NCBI GenBank assembly: GCA_963837585.1
Contig: CAWINX010000004.1
Location: 620,001-684,000 of the forward strand
DNA from: CAWINX01 sp963837585
GTDB taxonomy: Bacteria > Actinomycetota > Thermoleophilia > Solirubrobacterales > 70-9
Reading direction: 5' to 3'
Length of the DNA: 64,000 nt
Below, in pieces: positions 35,089 through 43,994 of this stretch. The translations under genes and the position numbers were made by a program. The number at the start of each line of letters is the position of its first letter. Within the stretch, counting starts at the first letter, position 1. A model generated the notes under the pieces. It was not told the DNA's origin. It searched no databases and worked only from the letters and a program-made list of their open reading frames with translations.

Positions 35089-36712
35089 CTAAAAGACCGG
35101 GGACTCGGTGTAGGTCCCGAACACTTCCTGCATCGCCGCGATCATCTCCCCTTCGCTGGCCCGGGCGCGGGCAGCCTCGATGATCGGCGGCATCAGGTTC
35201 TCCTCGCCGGCGGCGGCGCGCTTCAGCTCGGCGAGGGCGCGTTCGACCGCGGCGCCGTCGCGGCGCGCCCGGGTCGCCCCCAGGCGATCGACCTGCTTGC
35301 GCTCCAGGGCAGGGTCGATGCGCAGGATCGGGGTCGGCTCCTCGTCTTCCTGGATGAAGTCGTTGACCCCGACGACGATCCGCTTGCGCTCGTTCAGCTC
35401 CTGCTGGTAGGTGAAGGCGGCGTCGGCGATCTCGCGCTGAGGGAAGTTGCGGCGGATCGCCTCGACCATCCCCCCCAGCTCGTCGATCCGGGCGAAGTAG
35501 CCGTAGGCCGCCTCCTCCATCTCGTCGGTCAGCTTCTCGACGAAGTAGGAGCCGCCGAGCGGATCGGCCGTGTTGACCACCCCGGACTCGGTGGCGATGA
35601 TCTGCTGGGTGCGCAGCGCCACGCGCACCGCCTCCTCGGTCGGCAGCGCCAGCGCCTCGTCGAAGGAGTTGGTGTGCAGGGACTGGGTGCCGCCGAGCAC
35701 CGCCGCCAGCGCCTCCAGCGAGGTCCGCACGACGTTGTTGAGCGGCTGTTGCGCGGTCAGGGAGACGCCCGCGGTCTGCGCGTGGAAGCGCAGCCGCATC
35801 GACTCCTCGCGCTTGGCGCCGTAGGTGTCGCGCATCTCGCGCGCCCAGATCCGTCGCGCCGCGCGGTACTTGGCGATCTCCTCGAAGAAGTCGATGTGGG
35901 CGTTGAAGAAGAAGGAGAGGCGCGGCGCGAAGTCGTCGACGTCGAGGCCGCGCTCGAGCGCCCGCTCGACGTAGGTGAAGCCGTCCTTGAGGGTGAAGGC
36001 GAGCTCCTGCTGGGCGGTCGATCCCGCCTCGCGGATGTGGTAGCCGGAGATCGAGACCGGGTGCCAGCGGGGCATCTGCTCGCTGCACCACTCGATCATG
36101 TCGGTGACCAGTCGCATCGCCGGCTCGATCGGGAAGCACCACTCCTTCTGGGCGATGTACTCCTTGAGGATGTCGGTCTGGATCGTCCCGCCGAGCTTCT
36201 CCGCCGGCACGCCCTGCTCCTCGCCGACGAGGACGTAGAAGGCGAGCAGGATCGCCGCCGGCGCGTTGATCGTCATCGAGGTGGTGACGCCGCCCAGCGG
36301 GATCCCGGCGAAGAGCTGCTCCATGTCGTCGAGGCGTGTCGACGGCGACGCCCTCGCGGCCGACCTCGCCGAGGCTGCGGGCGTGGTCGGAGTCATAGCC
36401 CATCAGGGTCGGCATGTCGAAGGCGGTCGAGAGGCCGGTCTGGCCGTGGTCGAGCAGGTAGTGGAAGCGCTCGTTGGTCTCCTCGACCGTGCCGAAGCCG
36501 GCGAACTGGCGCATCGTCCACAGCCGCCCCCGGTACATCGACGGGTAGGGCCCGCGGGTGAACGGGTACTCGCCGGGGTTGCCGATCGTCGCCTCGGGGT
36601 CGGCGGGCGCGTCCTCCGGCGCGTAGAGCGGCTCGATCGGGTGGCCCGACATGGTCGAGAACTCCCCGTCGCGCTGCTGGAACTCGGGCTTCTCCCGCGG
36701 CTCGGTCGCCAT
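35089..36712 (-). CDS. acyl-CoA mutase large subunit (methylmalonyl-/isobutyryl-CoA mutase family), frameshifted
   Basis: TIM-barrel catalytic subunit, about 540 residues, rearranging acyl-CoA carbon skeletons with adenosylcobalamin. Visible blocks are EYPFTRGPYPSMYRGRLWTM, GLSTAFDMPTLMGYDSDHAR, TTSMTINAPAAILLAFYVL, GTIQTDILKEYIAQKEWCFP and AGVSLTAQQPLNNVVRTSLE. An extra C near 36338 splits it. The QTDILKEYIAQKEW segment is like IcmA; classical methylmalonyl-CoA mutases have QNDILKE. With the separate 140-residue B12 subunit this argues for an isobutyryl-CoA-type or other branched acyl-CoA mutase. MeaB is encoded 12.5 kb away. Confidence 0.88.
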
Positions 36713-36905
36713 GCCGAACAGTCTAGGCGCGCCGATGGCGAGCCCGCCTCGCAACGTCGCGAAACACGCCGATGCCCTGCGGTGCTCACCTGCGGACTTT
36801 TACGGAAAGGAATCCGCTGCGAACACGGAGGTGCAGGAGCCACCGAACCTGAAAGGGTCGCGCCCAGCGTCACCATCCAGTCAACACAGTGGAGGTGCCA
36901 CGAAG

Positions 36906-37586
36906 ATGCGCAAGGGATTGGAGATTGGAGGAATCGTCGCCGCGATCGTGCTGATCGCGTTCGGCGTCGTCTCGATCGTGATGGGGGCCGATGGCCGCGA
37001 CACGGTCACGACCGACCTCGATCAGGCAGAACATCGACCGGCTCGCCAGACATGACCCCGTCGGCAACCGCGACGGCGAGGCGAAGGAAGCCGGCCTCTG
37101 CCGGCGAGCGTCGAACCTGCCGAGCTGCGACGTCGCCGAACAGCGATCGACAACGGCGACAGGGCGCGCTGCTTCGCCTCCTACATGCGGGTCCACGCCC
37201 TCGAGGCGACCGGCGGCTACACCTACTCCGAAATGGGCCGCTTCGAAGCGAAGCCGGGCACGCCGAAGAGCGAACTCGCCGCCGGCGGCGGCACCGACAA
37301 CGAAGCAGTTCGCGGTGAACGACCCCAAAACCGGCGAACCGGCCGACAACGGCGCCCGCAACACCTGGGTCACCGAGACGGCGCTCGCGACCGCGCTCAA
37401 CACCAGCTACATGGCCGACCGGCTCTCGCTGTTCGGGATCGTGATCGGGATCGCCCTGCTGCTGACCGGGATCGGCTTCGCCGTCCTCGTCGCCGGCGGC
37501 GCCGTCCGCGACCCCGACACGGTGCTCAAGTTCCTGCGCTCGCACAAGCCGCACGCGTCGCATCACGGCGCCTCCGGAGGAGCTGA
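36906..37586 (+). CDS. hypothetical protein with N- and C-terminal transmembrane helices, several frameshifts
   Basis: Begins MRKGLEIGGIVAAIVLIAFG after a GGAGGT ribosome site. Coding potential hops between three frames: an N-terminal helix and TVTTDL; then TGSPDMTPSATATA; SCDVAE; DRARCFASYMRVHALEATGG; NDPKTGEPADNGARNTWVTE; and a second helix (LFGIVIGIALLLTGIGFAVL). The extracellular loop of about 130 residues would carry two Cys. Proteins of this pattern are common hypotheticals in Solirubrobacterales as far as I recall. The true C-terminus near 37586 is a guess. It converges with the HAD gene. Confidence 0.6.
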
Positions 37587-37610
37587 GGCGGGACGCCCGC
37601 CCGAGGGCCG

Positions 37611-38396
37611 CTACCGCCGCACCGGAAAGCGGCGGGGCGGCCCCTTGCGGCGCGTGGCCACGCGCGAGGCGCCGAAGCCGGCGACCGTCGCCAGCAGGGT
37701 GATCGCGACGGCGACGAGGCGGCGGCCGAGCCGCTCGAAGCGCATCGTCTGCCAGCCCTCCGCCTTGGCGATCTCGGCCAGGGGCGGGTCGGGGTTGACG
37801 ACCACCGGGTTGCCGACCGCGCGCAGCATCGGCAGGTCGGAGATCGAGTCCGAGTAGGAGTAGGAGGCGCCGAGGTCGATGTCGTGCTCGGCGGCGAAGG
37901 CCTCCATCGCCTCGACCTTGCCGGGGCCGTAGACGAAGGGGCCGTCGAAACGGCCGGTGAAGTTGCCGTCGGCGCCGACCTCGTAGCGGGTGCCGATCCC
38001 GCCCTCCATGCCGAGCACCGCCGCCAGCGACTCGACCACGCCGTTGCCGGCGGCGCTGACGATGAAGGTGGCGCGACCGGCGTCCTGGTGGGCGTGGACC
38101 TCGTCGAGCATCTGCGGGTAGACGCGCGGCAGGATCGCCGCCATCACCTCCGGCCCCATCCGATCGATCGTCTTGGCGGGGACTCCGGAGATCACGTCGC
38201 GGGCGACCCGCAGGACCTCGGCGGTGCGCTCGTCGGTGGTGCCGCGCAGCCGGTAGCGCAGGTGCTCGACCGCCCAGCTGGCGAGCTGGCGCCGGCTGAC
38301 GATCCCCTGCCGGGTCGCGACGCGGGCGAACTGCATCCCGCTCGACCCCGCCATCAGGGTCTTATCCAGGTCGAAGAAGGCCGCGGCGCGGCTCAC
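37611..38396 (-). CDS. HAD-IB family phosphatase (SerB-like)
   Basis: A 261-residue HAD hydrolase of subfamily IB. Motif I is AAAFFDLDKTLMAGSS (nucleophile Asp plus general acid Asp), motif II is ATFIVSAAGNGVVESL, the Lys lies in YGPGKVEAMEAFA and motif III is YSYSDSISDLPMLRAVG. A helical cap sits between motifs I and II, and a hydrophobic stretch near the C-terminus (LVAVAITLLATVAGFGA) could anchor it. Phosphoserine, lipid phosphate or a sugar phosphate are possible substrates. Start is GTG 38396, two bases after the thiolase stop. Confidence 0.85.
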   Translation of the reverse strand: MSRAAAFFDLDKTLMAGSSGMQFARVATRQGIVSRRQLASWAVEHLRYRLRGTTDERTAEVLRVARDVISGVPAKTIDRMGPEVMAAILPRVYPQMLDEVHAHQDAGRATFIVSAAGNGVVESLAAVLGMEGGIGTRYEVGADGNFTGRFDGPFVYGPGKVEAMEAFAAEHDIDLGASYSYSDSISDLPMLRAVGNPVVVNPDPPLAEIAKAEGWQTMRFERLGRRLVAVAITLLATVAGFGASRVATRRKGPPRRFPVRR

Positions 38397-38398
38397 GA

Positions 38399-39583
38399 CT
38401 AGGAGCCGCTGACCTCGAGCACGATCGCGTCTCCCTGGCCGCCGCCGGAACAGATCGCGGCGACGCCGAGCCCACCGCCGCGGCGACCCAGCTCGTGCAC
38501 GAGCGCGCCGACGATGCGGGCGCCGGAGGCGCCGATCGGGTGGCCGAGGGCGATCGCCCCGCCGTTGACGTTGACCTTCTCCTCGTCGACGCCGAGCATC
38601 CGCACCGAGTTGAGCGCGACCGAGGCGAAGGCCTCGTTGATCTCCCAGAGGTCGACGTCCTCGGGGCTCTTGCCGATCTTCTCCAGCGCCTGCTTGGCGG
38701 CCTTGGCGGGGGTCCTCGCCAGGTAGGCGAAGTCGTCGGCGACGGTCCCGTAGGAGAGGACCCGAGCCAGCGGCGTGCGCCCCTCCTTCTCGGCCCACTC
38801 CTCCGAGGCGACGACGACGGCGCCGGCGCCGTCGTTGACGCCCGGCGCGTTGCCGGCGGTGTGGGTGGCGTCGGGACCGCCGATCGCCTTCAGCTTGGCG
38901 AGCACCTCGATCGTCGTCTCGGGGCGAATCGCCTCGTCGGTCTCGACCGTGCTCTCGCCCTTGCGGGACTTGACCGTCACCCCGGCGATCTCATCGGCGA
39001 GGCGGCCGGCGTCGGTCGCCTCGGCGGCGAGCCGGTGCGAGCGCTCGGCGAAGCGGTCCATGTCGGCGCGGGTGATCTCCAGCTCGTTGGAGACCTCGCT
39101 CGCCTCGTTGATCATCTGCTTCTCGGTGAAGGGGTTGGTGAGGCCGTCGTGGGTCATCGCGTCGATCGCGCTGACGTCGCCCATCCGGAAGCCGAAGCGC
39201 GCGCCCGGCAGCAGGTAGGGCGCCTGGCTCATCGACTCCATGCCGCCGGTCACCGCGACCTCGGCGTCGCCGGCGCGGATCGCCATGTCGGCGATCCCGA
39301 GCGAGCGCATGCCCGAGGCGCAGACCTTGTTGACCGTCTCGGAGGGGACCTCCTTCGGGATGCCGCCCTTGATCTGGGCCTGGCGCGAGGGGATCTGACC
39401 CTGGCCGGCCTGCAGGACCTGGCCGAAGACGACCTGGTCGACCTGGTCGGGCGCGACGCCGGAGCGCTCCAGCGCGGCTTCGATCACGTGGCCGCCGAGG
39501 TCGGTCGCGTCGAGCGAGGAGAGCGTGCCGCCCATCTTGCCGAAGGGCGTGCGCGCGGTTCCGAGGATGACTGTGCTGGGCAT
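38399..39583 (-). CDS. acetyl-CoA C-acetyltransferase (thiolase)
   Basis: A 394-residue thiolase II-type enzyme that cleaves or condenses acyl-CoA units. The acyl-carrying Cys is in SETVNKVCASGMRSLGIADM, the His in GGAIALGHPIGASGARIV and the second Cys in AICSGGGQGDA. NEAFASVALNSVRMLG is also present. Together with ETF, acyl-CoA dehydrogenase and mutase genes nearby it fits beta-oxidation. The frame is intact. It is divergent from the aminopeptidase gene. Confidence 0.95.
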   Translation of the reverse strand: MPSTVILGTARTPFGKMGGTLSSLDATDLGGHVIEAALERSGVAPDQVDQVVFGQVLQAGQGQIPSRQAQIKGGIPKEVPSETVNKVCASGMRSLGIADMAIRAGDAEVAVTGGMESMSQAPYLLPGARFGFRMGDVSAIDAMTHDGLTNPFTEKQMINEASEVSNELEITRADMDRFAERSHRLAAEATDAGRLADEIAGVTVKSRKGESTVETDEAIRPETTIEVLAKLKAIGGPDATHTAGNAPGVNDGAGAVVVASEEWAEKEGRTPLARVLSYGTVADDFAYLARTPAKAAKQALEKIGKSPEDVDLWEINEAFASVALNSVRMLGVDEEKVNVNGGAIALGHPIGASGARIVGALVHELGRRGGGLGVAAICSGGGQGDAIVLEVSGS

Positions 39584-39676
39584 GTGGGGCCTTTCTGCGT
39601 CTTCGTGTTTGTGCCGGGTCTCGGCTCGGGAAGGGCCGCATGGCCCTGATCGGGACGATAGCGGGAGGCTCGCTCG

Positions 39677-39701
39677 GCTTGCGTGCGCAAGCGCATAGAC
39701 T
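39677..39701 (+). promoter_or_regulatory. palindrome and -10-like box before the aminopeptidase gene
   Basis: GCTTGCGTGCGCAAGC (39677-39692) is an inverted repeat, followed by TAGACT (39696-39701), which resembles a -10 hexamer. A transcript starting about 8-9 bases later would begin at the TTG at 39710, so the aminopeptidase mRNA may be leaderless, with the palindrome as operator between the divergent thiolase and aminopeptidase genes. Confidence 0.4.
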
Positions 39702-39709
39702 CGCCGACC

Positions 39710-41147
39710 TTGAACGTTGCAGTGAGCCAGATCGACCTGACGGCGGTCGAAGCCGACCTGCTGGCCGTCGGCCTCTACGAGGGCGGCGAGTTGCCTGCCG
39801 AGATCGCCTCCGCACCCGGCGCCGCGAACGCGAAGGGCGGGTTCAAGAAGCTGTTGCCGATCTTTCCCGAGGGCCTCGGCGGCGTGCTCGTCGTCGGCCT
39901 GGGCAAGCGCGAGGAGATCAGCGCCGAGCGCGCCCGGGTCGCGGCGGCGCTGGTCGCGCAGGAGGCCGGCAGGCTCGAGGCGTCCACGCTCGCCTGGGCC
40001 CTGCCCGAGTCCGACGACGATGCCGCGACGGCAGAGGGACTGGTCACCGGCACGATCCTCGGCGCCTACCGCTTCGACCGCTTCCTCAGTGCCGATCCCG
40101 ACGACCCTCCCCCGCCCGGGCTCGAGTCCCTGACCCTGCTCGGCCCCGACTCGGTGACAGCCGTCGCGGAGGCCGCCAGGGTCTGCGCCGAGGCCCAGAA
40201 CCGCGCTCGCGACCTGCAGAGCCTGCCGTCGAACGTCGCCACCCCGTCCTTCCTCGCGACGCGGGCCGAAGAGATCGCCGCCGCGCACGACTCGGTCAGC
40301 GTCGAGGTGCTCGGCCGCGAGGAGATCGCCGCCAAGGCGATGGGCGGCCTGGTCGCGGTCAGCCAGGGCAGCGAGGAGGAGCCGAAGCTGATCGTCCTGC
40401 GCTACGCGGGCGGGGGCTCGAGCCCCACCCTCGGCCTGGTCGGCAAGGGGGTCACCTTCGACACCGGCGGCATCTCGATCAAGCCCTCCGCCGGCATGGA
40501 GGAGATGAAGATGGACATGTCGGGGTCCGCCGCGGTGCTGGAGGCGGTCGCCGCGATCGCCGAGCTGGGCCTGGCGGTCGACCTCCTCGCCGTCGTCCCC
40601 TCGACCGAGAACATGCCCTCGGGAACGGCGATCAAGCCCGGCGACATCATCACCCAGTACAACGGCGTGACCGTCGAGGTCAACAACACCGACGCCGAGG
40701 GCCGGCTGATCCTCGCCGACGCGCTCGCCTACGCGGTCGAGCTGGGCGCCGAGCGACTCGTCGACCTGGCGACGCTGACCGGCGCCGTCCTCGTCGCCCT
40801 CGGCTCGACCTACGCGGCGGTGATCTCCAACGACGACGAGCTGGCCGCCGCAGGTGGCGGAGGCCGGCGAGACGACCGGCGAGCTGACCTGGCGGCTGCC
40901 GCTGCACCCCGAGTACAAGGAGCTGACCAAGGGCACCGTCGCCGACCTCACCAACGCTTCGGCCAAGCGCAAGGCGGGGACGATCTACGCCGGCTCCTTC
41001 CTCGAGGAGTTCGTCGGCGAGACGCCCTGGGCCCACGTCGACATCGCCGGCACCGCCTGGGACGTCGGCCGCCCCTACACCGGCAACGGCGCCAGCGGCT
41101 ACGGCGTCCGCCTCCTGGTCGAGCTGGCCCGCGAGCTCTCGGCCTAG
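39710..41147 (+). CDS. pepA: leucyl aminopeptidase (M17), frameshifted
   Basis: Cytosolic di-metal aminopeptidase of about 478 residues. The N-terminal macro-like domain ends near residue 160; the catalytic domain has LVGKGVTFDTGGISIKPSAG (metal Lys, Asp), MKMDMSGSAAVLEAV (Asp) and the family signature NTDAEGRLILADALAYA. An extra base at about 40853 breaks the frame after DDELAA; the next frame gives VAEAGETTGELTWRLPLHPE and ends PYTGNGASGYGVRLLVELAR. I prefer TTG 39710 (LNVAVSQIDLTAVEADLL); GTG 39683 is in frame but falls inside a palindrome. Confidence 0.93.
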
Positions 41148-41151
41148 CGCC

Positions 41152-41729
41152 TCAGAACTCGAGGATCATGCAGGTGGAGACGCCGTGGGCGAGCAGCTTG
41201 CCGGTCTCCGCGGCGGTGAGGTTGGCCTCCGCGGTGGCCTGGCGGCGGCCGCGGTAGACGACGTTGGCCTCGCAGAGCACGCGGCCGGTGTCGCGAGTGA
41301 TCGGCCGCACGATACTTGGCCTCGAGGCCGAGCGAGGTGTAGGCGACGCCGGCGGGCAGGGTGGTGTGGACGGCGCAGCCGAGGGCCGAGTCGAGCAGGG
41401 TCGCCGCGTAGCCGCCGTGGACGACACCGATCGGGTTGTAGTGCTCCTCCCCCGGCTCCCCCTCGAAGACGGCAGCGGCCTTCGTCCAGCTCGATCGGCC
41501 GCATCCGCATCGTCACCGCGATCGGCGGCGGCGGGACCTCGGCGGCGACGATCGCCCGCATGTACTCGATCCCGGTCATCGTCGCCCCGGCGGCCGCGGT
41601 CGGCACCGGGTCCTGCCAGGTCAGCGTCCGCGTGCGGGTCGTCTCAGGGCTGTACTCGGCGAACGCGAGCGCCGCGTCCACCGCGGTCCCGCCCTCGGGG
41701 ACGCTCACCGCCTCCTCTGCGGCGCTCAT
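41152..41729 (-). CDS. PaaI-type hotdog thioesterase, frameshifted
   Basis: Acyl-CoA thioesterase-like protein of about 190 residues. The first frame gives MSAAEEAVSVPEGGTAVDAA and a hotdog opening (GATMTGIEYMRAIVAAEVPP, VTMRMRPIELDEGR). A second frame gives HYNPIGVVHGGYAATLLDSA, with the HGG typical of PaaI-type active sites. A third gives TGRVLCEANVVYRGRRQATA and ends HGVSTCMILEF. At least two frame changes (about 41480 and 41310). The start overlaps the stop of a 36-codon gene upstream by 4 bases. Confidence 0.78.
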
Positions 41730-41836
41730 CGCTTCGGGCGCGCCGGGTAGAACAGGTCGGCGGTGATCTCCGCCTGTGAGATCGCGATCTTGGCGACCCT
41801 GCGGCGACGCTTGCGGTGACTGCGCATCAGTTTCAT
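41726..41836 (-). CDS. 36-residue basic peptide upstream of the thioesterase
   Basis: ATG at 41836 encodes MKLMRSHRKRRRRVAKIAIS followed by QAEITADLFYPARPKR and a TGA that overlaps the thioesterase ATG (ATGA). Nine of the first fourteen residues are basic. The tight overlap and clean Arg-rich composition suggest a translated leader or small RNA-binding peptide. The ATG lies in one copy of the direct repeat 41836-41847, and no ribosome site is evident, so translation may be leaderless. Function unknown. Confidence 0.5.
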   Translation of the reverse strand: MKLMRSHRKRRRRVAKIAISQAEITADLFYPARPKR

Positions 41837-41875
41837 GACGCAACCCTAACCCAGTGAGTTGCTTGATGCAACCCT
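41836..41875. promoter_or_regulatory. 12-bp direct repeat in the divergent thioesterase/HxlR promoter
   Basis: TGACGCAACCCT (41836-41847) and TGATGCAACCCT (41864-41875) differ at one base and lie 28 bases apart. They fill the 39-base gap between the divergent small peptide/thioesterase genes and the HxlR regulator gene. HxlR-type regulators often bind direct repeats next to their own gene; binding of this HxlR is inference. Confidence 0.5.
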
Positions 41876-42385
41876 GTGTGCGAAGATCACTTTGTGCTCC
41901 GCCACGACTACCCCGGCCAGGTCTGCTCGATCGCCAAGTCCCTGGAGGTGGTCGGCGAGCGCTGGTCGCTGCTGATCGTCCGCGACGTGATGAACGGCAA
42001 CCGCCGCTTCGACGAGCTGCAGGGCTCGCTCGGCGTCGCCCGCAACGTCCTCTCGGCGCGGTTGCAGCGACTCGTCGAGGAGGACATCCTCGAGCGTCGC
42101 CGCTACCAGACGAGTCCGGAGCGCTTCGAGTACTTCCTGACCGAAAAGGGGCTCGACCTCTGGCCCTCGCTGATCGCCCTGCTCGGCTGGGGCGACCGCC
42201 ACTCCGCCGGCCCCGAGGGGCCGCCGATGCTGATCGTCCACAAGGAGTGCGGCGGCCCGGTCAGCGATCGCGGCGTCTGCGAGCGCTGCGGCGAGGTCCT
42301 GGAGGCGCACGACGCGAAGGCGCTGCCGGGCCCTGGGCTGGACGCTGCATTGGCCGCCGAAGCCGGGCCGACTCCGGTCGTCTAA
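41876..42385 (+). CDS. HxlR-family winged-helix transcriptional regulator
   Basis: A 169-residue DNA-binding protein. The HxlR signature is YPGQVCSIAKSLEVVGERWS with the reactive-type Cys, then LLIVRDVMNGNRRFDELQGS, GVARNVLSARLQRLVEEDIL and the wing RRRYQTSPERFEYFLTEKG. A C-terminal extension contains four Cys (HKECGGPVSDRGVCERCGEV), a likely zinc ribbon. It starts GTG 41876; GTG 41894 is an alternative. Divergent from the thioesterase, which it may control, and upstream of the aldehyde dehydrogenase gene. Confidence 0.88.
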   Translation: MCEDHFVLRHDYPGQVCSIAKSLEVVGERWSLLIVRDVMNGNRRFDELQGSLGVARNVLSARLQRLVEEDILERRRYQTSPERFEYFLTEKGLDLWPSLIALLGWGDRHSAGPEGPPMLIVHKECGGPVSDRGVCERCGEVLEAHDAKALPGPGLDAALAAEAGPTPVV

Positions 42386-42438
42386 CGTTGGCCGGGCAGC
42401 CAGGCCCGCACGGCGATCACCGATCCCAGGAGGCACGC

Positions 42439-43876
42439 ATGGCAACGACGGCAGAGCTTCAGACCCGCGACAAGGTCTTTATCGGCGGCGAGTGGGTCGA
42501 CTCGACCGGCTCCGAGACGCTCGAGGTGATCAACTCGACCACCGAAGAGGCGATGGGCACGATCCCGGCGGGCACCGCCGAGGACGCCGACCTCGCCGTC
42601 CGCGCCGCCCGGGCGGCCTTCGATTCCTGGTCGCAGACGTCGCGCGAGGAACGGGCCGGCTACCTGACCGCGATCTCGGCGGGGCTCGGCGAGCGCAGCG
42701 AGGAGATCGCCGCGACGATCGCCCAGGAGCTCGGGATGCCGTTGAAGCTGAGTGAGATCATCCAGGCCGGCCTGCCGACCGCCCAGTTCGCGGCGATGCC
42801 CGGCCTGATGGATGAGGTGGCCTGGGAGGAGGAGATCGGCAACTCGCGGGTGCTGCGCGAGCCGGTCGGCGTGCTCGGCGCGATCACTCCCTGGAACTAC
42901 CCGCTCAACCAGATCGCCGCCAAGGTCGCCCCCGCCCTCGCCGCCGGCTGCACGGTGGTGCTGAAGCCGAGCGAGGTCGTGCCGCTGAACGCCTTCATCC
43001 TCGCCGAGGTGATCGAGGCCGCCGGCCTCCCCGCCGGCGTCTTCAACCTCGTCACCGGCACCGGCCCGGTGGTCGGCGAGGCGATCGCCGGGCATCCCGG
43101 CGTCGACATGGTCTCCTTCACCGGCTCCACCCGAGCCGGCCGCCGAGTCAGCGAGCTGGCCTCGGCGACGGTGAAGCCGGTGGCGATGGAGCTGGGCGGC
43201 AAGTCGCCCAACGTGATCCTCGACGACGCCGACCTCGCCAGGGCGATCCCCGACGGCGTCGCCAAGTGCTACCTCAACTCCGGCCAGACCTGCAGCGCTC
43301 TGACCCGGATGCTGGTGCCGCGCGAGAAGCTCGCCGAGGCGGAGGAGATCGCCAAGGGGGCCGCCGAAGCCTTCACCCCGGGCGACCCGTTCGACGAAGT
43401 CGACCCGGCTCGGGCCGCTCGTCTCCGACGTGCAGCGCGAACGGGTGCGCGGCTACATCGAGAAGGGCGAGGCCGAGGGGGCGAAGCTCCTCACCGGTGG
43501 CGCCGCCGCGCCCGAGGGCCTCGACCGCGGCTACTTCGTCCGCCCCACCGTCTTCTCCGAGGTGACGCCGGAGATGACGATCGCCCAGGAGGAGATCTTC
43601 GGGCCGGTGCTGGCGATCCAGCCCTACGACGGCGAGGACGACGCGGTGCGGATCGCCAACGACACCGTCTACGGCCTCGCCGGCGGCGTCTGGTCCGGCG
43701 ACCAGGACCGCGCGATCGCCGTCGCCAAGCGGATCCGCACCGGCCAGATCGAGATCAACGGCGGCGCCTGGAACCCGCTGGCTCCGTTCGGCGGCTACAA
43801 GCAGTCGGGGCACGGTCGCGAGAACGGGCGTTACGCGATCGAGGAACTGCTTCAGGTTAAGAGCCTGCAGCTTTAG
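42439..43876 (+). CDS. NAD(P)-dependent aldehyde dehydrogenase, frameshifted
   Basis: Oxidises an aldehyde to the acid; about 478 residues. AGGAGG precedes the ATG by six bases. The chain has ITPWNYPLNQIAAKVAPALA (cofactor site), VSFTGSTRAGRRVSELAS, the general base Glu in KPVAMELGGKSPNVILDDAD and the nucleophile Cys in NSGQTCSALTRMLVP. The frame breaks at about 43412 (VDPARAA), where the family has TRLGPLVS; it continues SDVQRERVRGYIEKGEAEGA, PEMTIAQEEIFGPVLAI and ends FGGYKQSGHGRENGRYAI. Substrate not determinable. Element D1 starts two bases after the stop. Confidence 0.93.
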
Positions 43877-43877
43877 G

Positions 43878-43970
43878 CGGGCGGGTCCTGTCGCGGCAGG
43901 GGACCCATCGCCCCTTGCGGTAGCTAAAGCTTCCTCGAGGGCGATACCTCCCTACCGCGCCACCCGCCCG
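43878..43970 (+). repeat. structured element D1 (93 bp), three-way-junction-like, shared with D2 in ftsZ
   Basis: The outer stem CGGGCGGGT (43878-43886) pairs with ACCCGCCCG (43962-43970). A GTCCTG/CAGGGGAC hairpin comes next, then a stem ATCGCCC/GGGCGAT closing a loop with CGGTAGCTAAAGCTTCCTCG. D2 at 62350-62439 has the same loop and hairpin but a different, still paired, inner stem (CCCACCCCC/GGGGGTGGG) and outer stem. Both copies have the same orientation relative to the local gene direction. D1 fills the 118-base gap between the aldehyde and acyl-CoA dehydrogenase genes. Confidence 0.85.
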
Positions 43971-43994
43971 ACAAACGCATACTCTTCCCCGGCC

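Noticed and set aside
38399..40972. A single minus-strand frame running from thiolase through the aminopeptidase region (857 codons)
   Set aside because: Only the part from the thiolase Met (39583) is protein-like; the upstream half is antisense to pepA.
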